Assembly: GCA_910586855.1 (NCBI GenBank)
Contig: CAJUJH010000001.1
Coordinates: 1-64,000, forward strand
Origin: Candidatus Gastranaerophilales bacterium
GTDB taxonomy: Bacteria > Cyanobacteriota > Vampirovibrionia > Gastranaerophilales > Gastranaerophilaceae
DNA: 64,000 nucleotides
Direction of reading: 5' to 3'
Part shown: in pieces, positions 1 through 7,789 of the stretch
Position numbering within the stretch: the stretch's first letter is position 1
How the letters are laid out: each line of letters opens with the position of its first letter
The notes under the pieces: generated by a model
Told to the model about the DNA's origin: nothing
What the model saw: only the letters and a program-made list of their open reading frames with translations
The model's database searches: none
Program-made: the position numbers and the translations under genes

Positions 1-53
1 ATCCAGGGGGTAAAGGAGGAGATGGTATGGTGGTGATTGAGTGGAATAATTAA
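1..53 (+). CDS. C-terminal end of a glycine-rich protein (partial)
   Basis: Reading frame 3 is open from the window edge to a TAA at 51-53 and encodes a 16-residue tail with a Pro-Gly-Gly-Lys-Gly-Gly-Asp-Gly run followed by MVVIEWNN. This composition, glycine-rich repeats closing on a hydrophobic beta-strand with Trp, is typical of the C-termini of glycine-rich surface, tail-fibre-like or pilin-like proteins. A stem-loop and a good intrinsic terminator follow on the same strand at 130-170, which supports a real gene end here. The rest of the protein lies outside the window, so the function cannot be named. Confidence 0.5.
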   Translation, partial: PGGKGGDGMVVIEWNN

Positions 54-75
54 AAGCAAGAAAATAACATAATAA

Positions 76-99
76 AATACTGAAAACAAGTTCAGTATT
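76..99. other. Perfect 9-bp stem-loop after the glycine-rich gene
   Basis: AATACTGAA at 76-84 and TTCAGTATT at 91-99 are exact inverted repeats around a 6-nt loop. There is no T-tract directly behind it, so it looks like a 3'-end stabilising hairpin rather than the terminator itself. Confidence 0.4.
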
Positions 100-129
100 A
101 ATAAATAATTTTGATAAACAACTTACTTT

Positions 130-170
130 GGGATATTCGTAAATTTTTTTAATCGGGTATCCCTTTTTTT
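130..170 (+). terminator. Intrinsic terminator
   Basis: GGGATATTCG (130-139) pairs with CGGGTATCCC (154-163), allowing two G-U pairs, and is followed by seven T residues. It would end the rightward transcript of the glycine-rich gene. The T-rich side also lies just beyond the stop of the leftward ylxR-like gene. Confidence 0.75.
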
Positions 171-174
171 AATA

Positions 175-435
175 TTAAGATACCATTTCTTGAAGCAGCT
201 TTTCAACTTTTGATATTTCATCAAAGTTTTTGAATTTTAAAGCAGAATATAATTTTTTCTTTTTAATTACAGTTTTTACACACTCTTTATCGGCACAAAC
301 ATACATACTTCTGCCTAAAATTTTTTTTGAAGGATTCACGTATAATTTATTATCTAAAAGAGTAATTTTAACAAAATCTTCTCTCTTTGAAATTTTTGTG
401 CAGCCTTGGCATTTTCTTTTTATTTCATTTTTCAT
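175..435 (-). CDS. ylxR: YlxR/RnpM family RNA-binding protein
   Basis: An 86-residue protein with the YlxR (DUF448) signature: an N-terminal KRKCQGC segment with two cysteines, a K-R-E-D-F motif, a central L-G-R-S-M-Y-V-C segment matching the family's GRGAYVC motif, a fourth cysteine and a basic C-terminal helix. Family members bind RNA and, in Bacillus, modulate RNase P (RnpM). The gene usually sits between nusA and infB; here the upstream neighbour is a divergent GGDEF gene and the downstream side holds a gene on the other strand, so it is an orphan copy away from that operon. Assignment by motif is fairly secure; the regulatory role is inference. Confidence 0.8.
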   Translation of the reverse strand: MKNEIKRKCQGCTKISKREDFVKITLLDNKLYVNPSKKILGRSMYVCADKECVKTVIKKKKLYSALKFKNFDEISKVEKLLQEMVS

Positions 436-608
436 ATAAGTTTAATAATACCCTTTATTTGCAACAAAAGTTCTGTTTTATGCAAAGAATATGCAGCCAT
501 ATCAACCATTATATCTTACAATTGCATATAAAACTTTTGTTTTACGCAAAAATCCTATACAAATTGTATTTACCAACAATTTATCTTATAATATTATAAA
601 AATAAAGA

Positions 609-2240
609 ATGCCAATGAAAGAGATGACCGAAAATAATTACAGCCATTTAGAGAGCGCCGTATATACGCTCAATAAGATGTTTGAAATAAACGCTATTGC
701 AAGCCAGGCAGTTGATATTGAAGATTTAATTATCAAAATGTCTGATGCGATAAGCTCTGCGTTGAATAATAATCAAATCTCTTTTTATTTATTTGAAAAT
801 ACCGTATTTAAAAGCGTTATAACAAACCAAAATTCAAGATTAGATGAATATTTTGAATATGAAAATGAAGCTTTTTGGTCTGTAATGAGCAAAGGCAGCA
901 TTATAAAGACCACAAACGAAGCTCATCAGCATATTTTTAACTCTTTCTGGCAGACAAACGGGCTTTCCGGGCTTGATGTTCAGTATATCAGGGTATTTTT
1001 TGATAAAGATAAAAACATGCCTGTTTGCATATGCTTTATTGGTAAAGATAATGAAAATGAGTCAGAAATTGATGAAGAAAAATTAAGTTTCTTAAATAAA
1101 ATTTTTGAATTTATGGAGCCTGTAATTGTAAAATTACTCCACAGAAAATATCAGGATGATAAAATCATAGAATTACAAAAATCTCTTTACAATATTTCAA
1201 TTCTTTATAATATTTCACAGGCTGTTAATTTTATTGATGACCTGAAAAGGCTCTTACAGGTAATTTTAAGCAAAGCGCTTGTAACACTTGATGCAGAAAA
1301 AGGCTCTTTGATGCTTTATGACTACACATCAAATTCATTGCAGGTAAAAGTAGTATATGGGCTTGCAGATAAAAGGATTGAAGAGAATATAAACAACGGA
1401 CTTATCCAATGTTCTCAAATTAAAGCGGGAGAGGGTGTTGCAGGTACAGTATTTCTTGAAAAGAAAGCTATCATTACAAATTTAGGCTCAAATGACCCGA
1501 GATTTGTAAATAAAGATTCTCTGCCAAATGTCCAATCTCTTCTTTGTGTTCCATTGATTGCAAAAGGTGAGACTATTGGCGTAATTAACATTTCAAACAA
1601 AAAGAATGACAAGCTTTTTAATCAAAAAGATTTAGAATTTATGACTTCATTATCAAACCAGGCTGCAATTGCTATTGATAATGCAAAATTATACGAACTT
1701 GCAACAAAAGACGGGCTTACAAAATTATATATTTCAAGACATTTCTATACTTTACTTGAAAATGAAATCAGAAGATGCTCAAGATATAAACATAAAATGT
1801 CTTTATTAATGCTTGATATTGATAATTTTAAACACATAAATGATACATACGGGCATTTAATAGGCGACCAGATTTTAAGAGAATTATCAAACGAAATTTC
1901 TCAAACTGTAAGAAAAATAGATATCCCCGCAAGATACGGCGGTGAAGAATTTATTGTCATTCTTCCCGAAACCACAAAAGAAGATGCTGTGATTATCGCA
2001 GAAAGGTTGAGGATAAATATTTCAAAAATAAAAGTTAAGGCAAAAGAAGATACTTATATTTCACCTACAACAAGTATTGGTGTCTGTCAGTATCCTATGG
2101 ACGGCGAAGAAGCTAAAACACTTATAAATAGTGCCGACACTGCTCTTTATCATTCAAAACACAATGGTAAAAATATAGTTTCCATATTTAATGAAACCGG
2201 CTGCACTCTTATTCCAAGAGAAGAAGATAAGGCAGAGTAA
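609..2240 (+). CDS. GAF-GGDEF diguanylate cyclase
   Basis: A 543-residue soluble signalling protein. Residues ~10-180 look like a divergent sensory (GAF-like) region, ~195-360 are a canonical GAF domain (note GEGVAGTVF and PLIAKGETIGVI), and ~370-530 form a GGDEF domain. The active-site motif is GGEEF at 444-448, compatible with catalysis, and an inhibitory-site RxxD (RKID, 435-438) lies five residues upstream, so product inhibition by c-di-GMP is expected. It should convert two GTP to c-di-GMP in response to a small ligand bound by GAF. No membrane segment is visible. A TATAAT-like box lies 16-20 nt upstream of the ATG. Two very short membrane proteins follow with almost no spacing and probably share its transcript. 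Confidence 0.88.
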   Translation: MPMKEMTENNYSHLESAVYTLNKMFEINAIASQAVDIEDLIIKMSDAISSALNNNQISFYLFENTVFKSVITNQNSRLDEYFEYENEAFWSVMSKGSIIKTTNEAHQHIFNSFWQTNGLSGLDVQYIRVFFDKDKNMPVCICFIGKDNENESEIDEEKLSFLNKIFEFMEPVIVKLLHRKYQDDKIIELQKSLYNISILYNISQAVNFIDDLKRLLQVILSKALVTLDAEKGSLMLYDYTSNSLQVKVVYGLADKRIEENINNGLIQCSQIKAGEGVAGTVFLEKKAIITNLGSNDPRFVNKDSLPNVQSLLCVPLIAKGETIGVINISNKKNDKLFNQKDLEFMTSLSNQAAIAIDNAKLYELATKDGLTKLYISRHFYTLLENEIRRCSRYKHKMSLLMLDIDNFKHINDTYGHLIGDQILRELSNEISQTVRKIDIPARYGGEEFIVILPETTKEDAVIIAERLRINISKIKVKAKEDTYISPTTSIGVCQYPMDGEEAKTLINSADTALYHSKHNGKNIVSIFNETGCTLIPREEDKAE

Positions 2241-2242
2241 AA

Positions 2243-2482
2243 ATGGAAAAAGACGGATTAAACGGAAGATTAAGCTGTGTTAAAAATGAAATGACTCATC
2301 TTTGGGGAACATCATTTTTAATGGGTGGCGGAGCATTTTCTTTAATGCTGACCAACCATTCTTTTATCGGATATTTCTGGGGAACAATTGGTATAATTGC
2401 TGCTACAGTATTTTTTCGGGCATATATGATAAGGCGTGATGAAACTATGAAAATTGTTGAGCAACTGAGGAGGGTAAAATAA
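2243..2482 (+). CDS. Small two-helix membrane protein
   Basis: A 79-residue protein starting 2 nt after the cyclase stop. It has a short polar N-terminus, two hydrophobic segments (about residues 20-37 and 42-60) and a charged C-terminal tail. It is not recognised as a member of a named family. Its stop overlaps the start of the next small gene by one base (TAATG), which implies translational coupling. Position suggests a membrane accessory of the preceding GAF-GGDEF protein, but nothing in the sequence shows how it would act. Confidence 0.65.
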   Translation: MEKDGLNGRLSCVKNEMTHLWGTSFLMGGGAFSLMLTNHSFIGYFWGTIGIIAATVFFRAYMIRRDETMKIVEQLRRVK

Positions 2483-2610
2483 TGAGTATTGAATTACTGA
2501 GCAACATTACAGCATTTGTATTTATTGTAGGAATTACTGCTTGGTGGCTTATTGGAGCAAATTTTCAAGACAAAAAATATGAAAAATTAAGAAACGAACA
2601 AAAATCTTAA
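2482..2610 (+). CDS. 42-aa single-pass membrane miniprotein
   Basis: ATG at 2482 overlaps the TAA of the upstream gene (TAATG) and GGAGGG sits about 10 nt upstream. The product has one strongly hydrophobic segment (about residues 9-27, including two consecutive Trp) and a short Lys/Glu-rich tail. An intrinsic terminator follows within 12 nt, so the three-gene unit cyclase / two-TM protein / one-TM protein ends here. Family unknown. The coupling, ribosome site and terminator make it a likely real gene despite its size. Confidence 0.6.
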   Translation: MSIELLSNITAFVFIVGITAWWLIGANFQDKKYEKLRNEQKS

Positions 2611-2621
2611 CAAAAACTAAA

Positions 2622-2645
2622 AGGGCATTAATTAATGCCCTTTTT
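2622..2645. terminator. Bidirectional intrinsic terminator
   Basis: GGGCAT/ATGCCC stem with a TTAATTA-type loop, T-tract to the right (2641-2645) and an A-rich run to the left that gives T residues on the opposite strand. It lies between convergent genes and can serve both. Confidence 0.8.
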
Positions 2646-2673
2646 AAAATTAATAATAATCATTCCTTTTGGC

Positions 2674-2982
2674 TTACAACATCACACAATCATTTAAATA
2701 ATTAATTACCTGCATTTTTTCTTCATATAGATATCTTACAAAATTTAAAAATTCAGGTGTTCTGCAAGATAATGTTACCGTTATTTCAAAACCTTCAGAA
2801 CAAAACGGTTCATAATCATATACAACATAATTGTTGTATTTACTTCTCCATTCCTTTTTTTCCACCTTACAATGATATTCGCCCGCAAGGCATTCGAGCC
2901 AGGGTATGGTTTCTTTGTTTACATTGTGAAACTCTAGCAGGGCGTAATTTTCATTTTCTTGAAATCTTTTTTCAATTAGCAT
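2674..2982 (-). CDS. Hypothetical protein, 102 aa
   Basis: A 102-residue soluble acidic protein rich in aromatic residues (several Tyr, Phe and Trp) with four cysteines (C31, C39, C61 and C73 by approximate count). No family was recognised. The start is preceded on the minus strand by AAGGGAGTG, a good ribosome site, which supports translation. It is convergent with the small membrane protein genes across a shared terminator. No functional statement can be supported. Confidence 0.6.
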   Translation of the reverse strand: MLIEKRFQENENYALLEFHNVNKETIPWLECLAGEYHCKVEKKEWRSKYNNYVVYDYEPFCSEGFEITVTLSCRTPEFLNFVRYLYEEKMQVINYLNDCVML

Positions 2983-3123
2983 AAAGACACTCCCTTTTAA
3001 AATGTTTGTCTTAATAAAAGTTTATAAACTTATCACAAATAAAGAAATATCTAAAAGGGTAATTTAATTTGCTAAACTAAAAGGCTATTAATTATGAAAG
3101 GTTAGACAATATGACAATTATTT

Positions 3124-3519
3124 CTACACAGATTTAAAATTATTAATAAATTTTTTAATAAGACTAAATGGGATAAGTTTTTTAATATTTTTCCATTTTA
3201 AATTCTTATTTTTTGAAAGATTCCTGAAGTCCATAGATTTTATAAGCAAAATGAAATTTGCAATATCTAAAATTAAAAATACAACTTGTTTTATTTTATG
3301 TATATCAAGGCTTGTAATATTACTAAAAGATTTGTTAAAACCCTTTAAATTTGAACGAACGTTTTTTATTGCACACAAAGTATTTTTTGCTTGCTTGCTT
3401 ATATTATAAAGAGAACTTTTTACCTTTTTTTCAAGAGATATAAGCCCATAAATAATTAAAAATGCCGCAATTAATTCAAATATAATAATTATTATTAAAA
3501 TGTAGCCAAATTCTATCAT
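3124..3519 (-). CDS. Hypothetical membrane protein, 131 aa
   Basis: An N-terminal hydrophobic helix (residues ~4-28) is followed by a basic, amphipathic middle region and a second hydrophobic stretch (~78-95), then a very basic tail. The layout resembles small DUF948-like inner-membrane proteins but no motif fixes the family. A TATAAT box ends 6 nt before the ATG on this strand, so the mRNA is probably leaderless. The gene is divergent from the MurT-like gene, sharing an AT-rich 20-nt promoter region. Confidence 0.55.
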   Translation of the reverse strand: MIEFGYILIIIIIFELIAAFLIIYGLISLEKKVKSSLYNISKQAKNTLCAIKNVRSNLKGFNKSFSNITSLDIHKIKQVVFLILDIANFILLIKSMDFRNLSKNKNLKWKNIKKLIPFSLIKKFINNFKSV

Positions 3520-3538
3520 TCATGTATTATAATTTATA
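3520..3538. promoter_or_regulatory. Compact divergent promoter region
   Basis: The ATTATAATTTATA sequence holds TATAAT (3528-3533) on the plus strand and TATAAT on the minus strand 6 nt from the ATG at 3519. The two genes on either side are therefore probably transcribed from overlapping back-to-back -10 elements. Confidence 0.5.
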
Positions 3539-4963
3539 TTGGATAAGTATTCTATACATAAGGTGGATTATTTTAGTATCGTGTCAAATTTCAATAAAGC
3601 TTTGAAAAATACTCATAAAATTTACTCTCTTTTGAGAAAATTTGATTTTGAAGGAACAAGTTTTCCTGGAAAAATTTTAAGACAAAATTATAAAGATTTT
3701 CTGACTGATGCCAGAGGATATGCCATAAATAATTGCTTTGCGATAACCGGTACAAATGGAAAAACAACAACGGCAGGCATTTTAGCTCAAATCTTAAAAG
3801 AGGCAGAAAATTCCGTTATCCACAATGAACTTGGTGCAAATATGCCAAACGGCATTGCTACAGCTGTTGCTTTGGGATTGTATAAAATTTTAAAAGAAGA
3901 CCCTGTGCAGCGTATCGATAACTATGTTATAGAATGCGATGAAGCCTATCTTTCCACATTATTTAAAGAAATGAAATTTGATTATCTTTTGGTTACAAAT
4001 TTATTCAGAGACCAATTAGATAGATACGGTGAATTAAATACAACAAAAAAGAAGATTCAAGCAGGAATTGAAGAAAACGAAGATTTAACCTTGATTTTAA
4101 ATGCAGATGACCCGACACTTGCTGATATTGATACAAAATTAACTAACGGTACAAGAAAGAAAATTTATTACGGCATAGAAAATATAAGCTTTGCAGGATA
4201 CGATAAAAATTCAAAAAGCCCTTCTGAAATTATCCACTGCAATAGATGCACACTTCCTTTAAAATACGATAAAATTTTCTATTCGCAGCTTGGAAAATGG
4301 TATTGTCCTTGCGGCAACAGAAGAGTTCAGCCCGATATCAAAGCAGATGTTAAAATGTTTTCTGACCATTTCTTTTTATATATTACATATGATGGAAAAA
4401 CTTATAATTTTAAAGTTAATCTGACAGGGCTTTATAACGCGTATAATGCACTCGCTGCAATCAGCTGTGCCCTTGTAAACGGTGTAGAAAGAAGATTTAT
4501 TGATAAAGCTTTAGAAAATTATAAACCTGTTTTTGGACGCAATCAAAATATTTTCTTAAACCAAAAACCAACAACTGTTTATTTAATTAAAAATCCTGTC
4601 GGGGCAAGCGAAGTGTTACGCGGTTTAAAAAATCTCGAACATGCCCATATTTTAATTGCAATTAATGACAATTATGCTGATGGCAGAGATGTTTCCTGGC
4701 TTTGGGATTCAGATTTTGAAAGCCTGAAAGATTTTAGAGGAAATTTCTACATAACAGGCACCCGTGCAGATGATATGGCACTGAGACTAAAATACGCCGG
4801 ATGCGATACCAGCCTGATTCTGATTGATTCAAACATAAAAAGGTCATTAAATGAAGCGCTTAATCAGGTGCGCCCCGGGGAAAAACTAATTATACTATCA
4901 ACATATACCGCCCTTTTGAGACTTACTAAAATATTCAAAGGAATGAAAGATAAAATAAATTAG
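3539..4963 (+). CDS. murT: MurT-like Mur ligase (lipid II isoglutaminyl synthase subunit)
   Basis: A 474-residue Mur-ligase-type protein. A P-loop GTNGKTTT lies at 71-78, and a four-cysteine ribbon (C234, C237, C256, C258) is inserted in the central domain, a feature of MurT rather than of MurC-F. The C-terminal third matches the DUF1727 domain. MurT with the glutaminase GatD amidates the D-Glu residue of lipid II. No gatD is adjacent, which is unusual because murT-gatD normally form an operon. The start is uncertain: TTG at 3539 lies only 5 nt after a TATAAT box; GTG at 3581, with AGGTGG upstream, is an alternative. The gene end overlaps the convergent downstream gene by 4 nt. Confidence 0.85.
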   Translation: MDKYSIHKVDYFSIVSNFNKALKNTHKIYSLLRKFDFEGTSFPGKILRQNYKDFLTDARGYAINNCFAITGTNGKTTTAGILAQILKEAENSVIHNELGANMPNGIATAVALGLYKILKEDPVQRIDNYVIECDEAYLSTLFKEMKFDYLLVTNLFRDQLDRYGELNTTKKKIQAGIEENEDLTLILNADDPTLADIDTKLTNGTRKKIYYGIENISFAGYDKNSKSPSEIIHCNRCTLPLKYDKIFYSQLGKWYCPCGNRRVQPDIKADVKMFSDHFFLYITYDGKTYNFKVNLTGLYNAYNALAAISCALVNGVERRFIDKALENYKPVFGRNQNIFLNQKPTTVYLIKNPVGASEVLRGLKNLEHAHILIAINDNYADGRDVSWLWDSDFESLKDFRGNFYITGTRADDMALRLKYAGCDTSLILIDSNIKRSLNEALNQVRPGEKLIILSTYTALLRLTKIFKGMKDKIN

Positions 4964-5601
4964 TAATATGGAGTGGTTAGAGGGGCTTCAGTGTTTTTAT
5001 TTTCTGACACTGTATTATTTTGATTTGCAGAAGCACTGTCATCTACAGGATTCTCTGTTTGCACTTCCTGTCCTTCAATATTATTAGGAATTTCGGTATT
5101 TTGTATATTTACATTATATGCCTGATTATCTTTAAATATACGCTCAACTTCTTCTTCTATATCCATTGTAGACATTGCAAGCATTAATGTCCTGTATGTA
5201 TACAATTCAGCCTCTTCATACGCTTTTTTAAAATTTGCATATACCATAGGGAAACTTGAACCGTATTTTGTAGCATCTTCTTTATCAGGATAAAATGCAT
5301 TAACCAATGCTTCAAGCCTTTCATTATGAGCTAAAATATAATCATCCAGCGCTTTTTTGTTAAAACCTTCCATATCTGTTGTTTTTATTCTTGATACAAC
5401 AATTTCATAATATTTATGATATTCTTCAGCAGTCTTGTGTGCTGCAATATTCATATCTGTCTGAGTTTCTACAACTTGGTTATTTTCCTTTTCGCTCTCA
5501 TTTGATATTTGTTTTTGCAAAAACATTCCGCCGCCAAAAAGCAAAAACGAGTATGCAAAAAACATAAGCGTTAAGCATAAAGCCTTTATAAAATCTCTCA
5601 C
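4960..5601 (-). CDS. Hypothetical single-pass protein with acidic/Asn-rich tail
   Basis: A 213-residue protein with a GTG start and AAGGA about 8 nt upstream. Residues ~7-28 form one membrane segment or uncleaved signal, residues ~30-150 are mostly helical and charged, and the last ~50 residues are low-complexity (Asn, Glu, Thr, Ser). It resembles membrane-anchored periplasmic proteins of unknown role. The stop codon overlaps the end of the MurT-like gene on the other strand by 4 bases. No family is recognised. Confidence 0.6.
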   Translation of the reverse strand: MRDFIKALCLTLMFFAYSFLLFGGGMFLQKQISNESEKENNQVVETQTDMNIAAHKTAEEYHKYYEIVVSRIKTTDMEGFNKKALDDYILAHNERLEALVNAFYPDKEDATKYGSSFPMVYANFKKAYEEAELYTYRTLMLAMSTMDIEEEVERIFKDNQAYNVNIQNTEIPNNIEGQEVQTENPVDDSASANQNNTVSENKNTEAPLTTPYY

Positions 5602-5728
5602 TTTATTATTCCTTCTTGATTAATTCCACCAATCACATTGGTATTTTACAAAAATATTTAAAAACCATCAAGAAAATTCATTTAAAAAGCTGATATAGAG
5701 CATGGTTTATAATATTGCACAAAAGAAA

Positions 5729-5752
5729 AAGGCTTGAATAATATCAAGCCTT
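5729..5752 (-). terminator. Intrinsic terminator
   Basis: AAGGCTTGA and TCAAGCCTT form a 9-bp stem. On the minus strand it is followed by TTTTTCTTTT. It closes the transcript of the 86-aa gene at 5786-6046. Confidence 0.75.
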
Positions 5753-5785
5753 AAATTTTCATTTCACTTTATAGAGGAGGAATTT

Positions 5786-6046
5786 TTATGATTGAATATC
5801 TATATTTCTGATTTCTTGGCTGCCATTCACAATTGTCCCGAGCTGCATCGTTTGCATATTTAATCTTTGGATTTCAGCGTTAACATCACCTGAAAATACA
5901 TTTTCATTTGTTTTAAGATAATCTAAAACGGGCTCCCATAGTGCACCCATAGCATTTTCTATAGTTTTTGCCGCATTTTCTTTAGTCATCTTCTTATCGG
6001 GAATAACATTAAACCCGAAAGACTTTATGTTAAATTCGCTTACCAT
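5786..6046 (-). CDS. Hypothetical protein, 86 aa
   Basis: An 86-residue soluble protein, predicted mostly helical, not recognised. It has its own terminator and an AGGAG ribosome site about 12 nt before the ATG, so a monocistronic gene is likely. No signal peptide, membrane segment or metal-binding motif is visible. Confidence 0.55.
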   Translation of the reverse strand: MVSEFNIKSFGFNVIPDKKMTKENAAKTIENAMGALWEPVLDYLKTNENVFSGDVNAEIQRLNMQTMQLGTIVNGSQEIRNIDIQS

Positions 6047-6313
6047 TAGTTTGTTAATCTCCTGTAAATCATCCTTGTAGTATATATATCGTACCTAACC
6101 TATTAGAACTTTAATGATAAGGTGATGTTTGTAAAGAAAAATTTACAAAATTTAAAAAACGCGATATAATTTATCTAAAGGGGTTTGGGATAAAAAGCCG
6201 CATAAAAAATAAAACGTAAAGTTTTGTTAATATTCAACAAATTTATGACACTTTTTAATTTCAGGCATCTTATAAAAAGAGTGAAGGTTTGGAACCTAAA
6301 AAAGAGGTTAAAA

Positions 6314-6628
6314 ATGGATTTTAAAAATCTAAAGTTTGTAAAAACTGTTAAAAATTTAAGCCCCAAATTAAGATGGTTTATGTTTAAGAGCATCCAAGAT
6401 TATAAAATCGGCTCTAAATATATAGATTATCTAATTCCTGATGATAAAAAAGGAATAGAGAAAGACAATGAGCGGCTTGAAAATATGGTTAGAGAAACTC
6501 TTGCAAAAGAATTTGGAACAAAAATCCGCGATATGAAATCTTATAACCTTCTTGTAGATGCTTGTGTGCATAATTTAAAGAAAAAACAATTAAAAAGTTT
6601 GGACATTGATTCTGTTGATGAACTATAA
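6314..6628 (+). CDS. Hypothetical basic protein, 104 aa
   Basis: The frame is open from 6224, but the ATG at 6314 with AAAGAGG about 8 nt upstream is the better start; the 30 upstream codons are composed like non-coding AT-rich DNA. The 104-residue product is Lys-rich and helical with no recognised domain. It lies 22 nt before the GT9 gene, yet that gene has its own -10-like sequence (TATATT, 6639-6644), so co-transcription is uncertain. Confidence 0.55.
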   Translation: MDFKNLKFVKTVKNLSPKLRWFMFKSIQDYKIGSKYIDYLIPDDKKGIEKDNERLENMVRETLAKEFGTKIRDMKSYNLLVDACVHNLKKKQLKSLDIDSVDEL

Positions 6629-6650
6629 ACTTTTGTATTATATTTAGAGA

Positions 6651-7730
6651 ATGAATACAGAGAAAAAATTTTTAATTGTAAGGCTGAGTGCGATTGGCGA
6701 TATCGTGCACAGCCTTACTGTTGCGGATTGTTTAAGAACTTTTTATCCAAATGCTCAAATTGATTGGGTTGTATCAGATAAATGCAGAGGATTAATTGAA
6801 AATAACCCGCTTATAAATAATGTTTATGTTGCAGATATTTCAAAATGGCGCAAAAACTGGCTTTTTAGTATTCCTGAAATAATAAAATTTACAAATATTA
6901 TAAAAAAGAAAAATTATGATTACGCCCTTGATGTTCAAGGGTTATTCAAAAGTGCAGTAATTACTGCACTTTCCGGCGCAAAAGAAAAAATTGGAATGAA
7001 AGATGGTCGTGAATTTTCAACAATTATTTTGGATAAAAAAGTGGAACCAATTGAAAAAAGACCATTTAAAAATCATCACATAATAAAAAGAAATCTTGAT
7101 ATATTAACTGGTTCAAACCTTGTAACAAAAGAAGATATGGCAAATTATATTCCAAAAATCGAACTTCCGCCTTCTTCCTGTGATGTTGTAGAAAAAATTA
7201 ATAATTTATTAAAAAATATTGATAAAACAAAACCTGTATTTGTTTTCGCTCCTGCTACAATGTGGGAAAACAAGCATTGGGATGTAAATGAATGGCAAAA
7301 ACTTTTTCAAATGGTAAAAAATAGTGCAAATATTATCTTTACCGGGGTTAAAAAAGATTTAAAACTCATTAATACAATTATTAACTGTGAAGAAAATAAA
7401 AATATCTTTATCCTTGCAGGAAAAACAAACATGGAAGAATATGTTGAAGTACTGCGCAGGGCAGATTTAATTTTAAGCCCAGATTCAGGTGCTTCACATC
7501 TTGGTTTTGGAGTTATTAAGAACGGTAAACCAAAAATTTTCACCTTGTTTTTCGCAACTTCTAAAAATGTTTACACACCTTTAGGAGAGGGAAATTTGGG
7601 CTTTCCTCTAAAAGAGCCTGCCTGTGCGCCATGCCACAAAAGAAAATGTAAAAAAGGCACTATGGAGTGTACAAAATATATAAAGGCAGAAGATGTTTAC
7701 AGTGAAATTAAAAAATCTTTTAATCTTTAA
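6651..7730 (+). CDS. Glycosyltransferase family 9 (heptosyltransferase-like)
   Basis: A 359-residue GT9 protein. The N-terminal LSAIGDIVHSL segment is the characteristic ADP-heptose:LPS heptosyltransferase start (GDxxxxxP/L loop), and the C-terminal half holds the nucleotide-sugar site LSPDSGASHLG. The C-terminal cluster PACAPCHKRKCKKG with repeated cysteines also occurs in this family. Such enzymes add heptose or a related sugar to the LPS core at the cytoplasmic face, which fits the LptB/LptF genes elsewhere in the window. The donor and acceptor cannot be told from sequence. A TATATT box 6 nt before the ATG suggests a leaderless mRNA. Confidence 0.85.
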   Translation: MNTEKKFLIVRLSAIGDIVHSLTVADCLRTFYPNAQIDWVVSDKCRGLIENNPLINNVYVADISKWRKNWLFSIPEIIKFTNIIKKKNYDYALDVQGLFKSAVITALSGAKEKIGMKDGREFSTIILDKKVEPIEKRPFKNHHIIKRNLDILTGSNLVTKEDMANYIPKIELPPSSCDVVEKINNLLKNIDKTKPVFVFAPATMWENKHWDVNEWQKLFQMVKNSANIIFTGVKKDLKLINTIINCEENKNIFILAGKTNMEEYVEVLRRADLILSPDSGASHLGFGVIKNGKPKIFTLFFATSKNVYTPLGEGNLGFPLKEPACAPCHKRKCKKGTMECTKYIKAEDVYSEIKKSFNL

Positions 7731-7752
7731 GTATTAAACTTTTGTATTCCTC

Positions 7753-7782
7753 TTGAAAAAAATTCGAAAAAAGTTGTATAAT
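7753..7782 (+). promoter_or_regulatory. Sigma-70 type promoter of the GGDEF/HD-GYP gene
   Basis: TTGAAA (7753-7758), 18-bp spacer, TATAAT (7777-7782), then 7 nt to the ATG at 7790. The expected start site coincides with or lies within a base or two of the start codon, so the transcript should be leaderless. Confidence 0.65.
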
Positions 7783-7789
7783 TAAAGCC

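Noticed and set aside
6224-6313. Upstream extension of the 104-aa gene
   Set aside because: The ATG at 6314 has a good ribosome site, while the extension is poorly coded AT-rich DNA.
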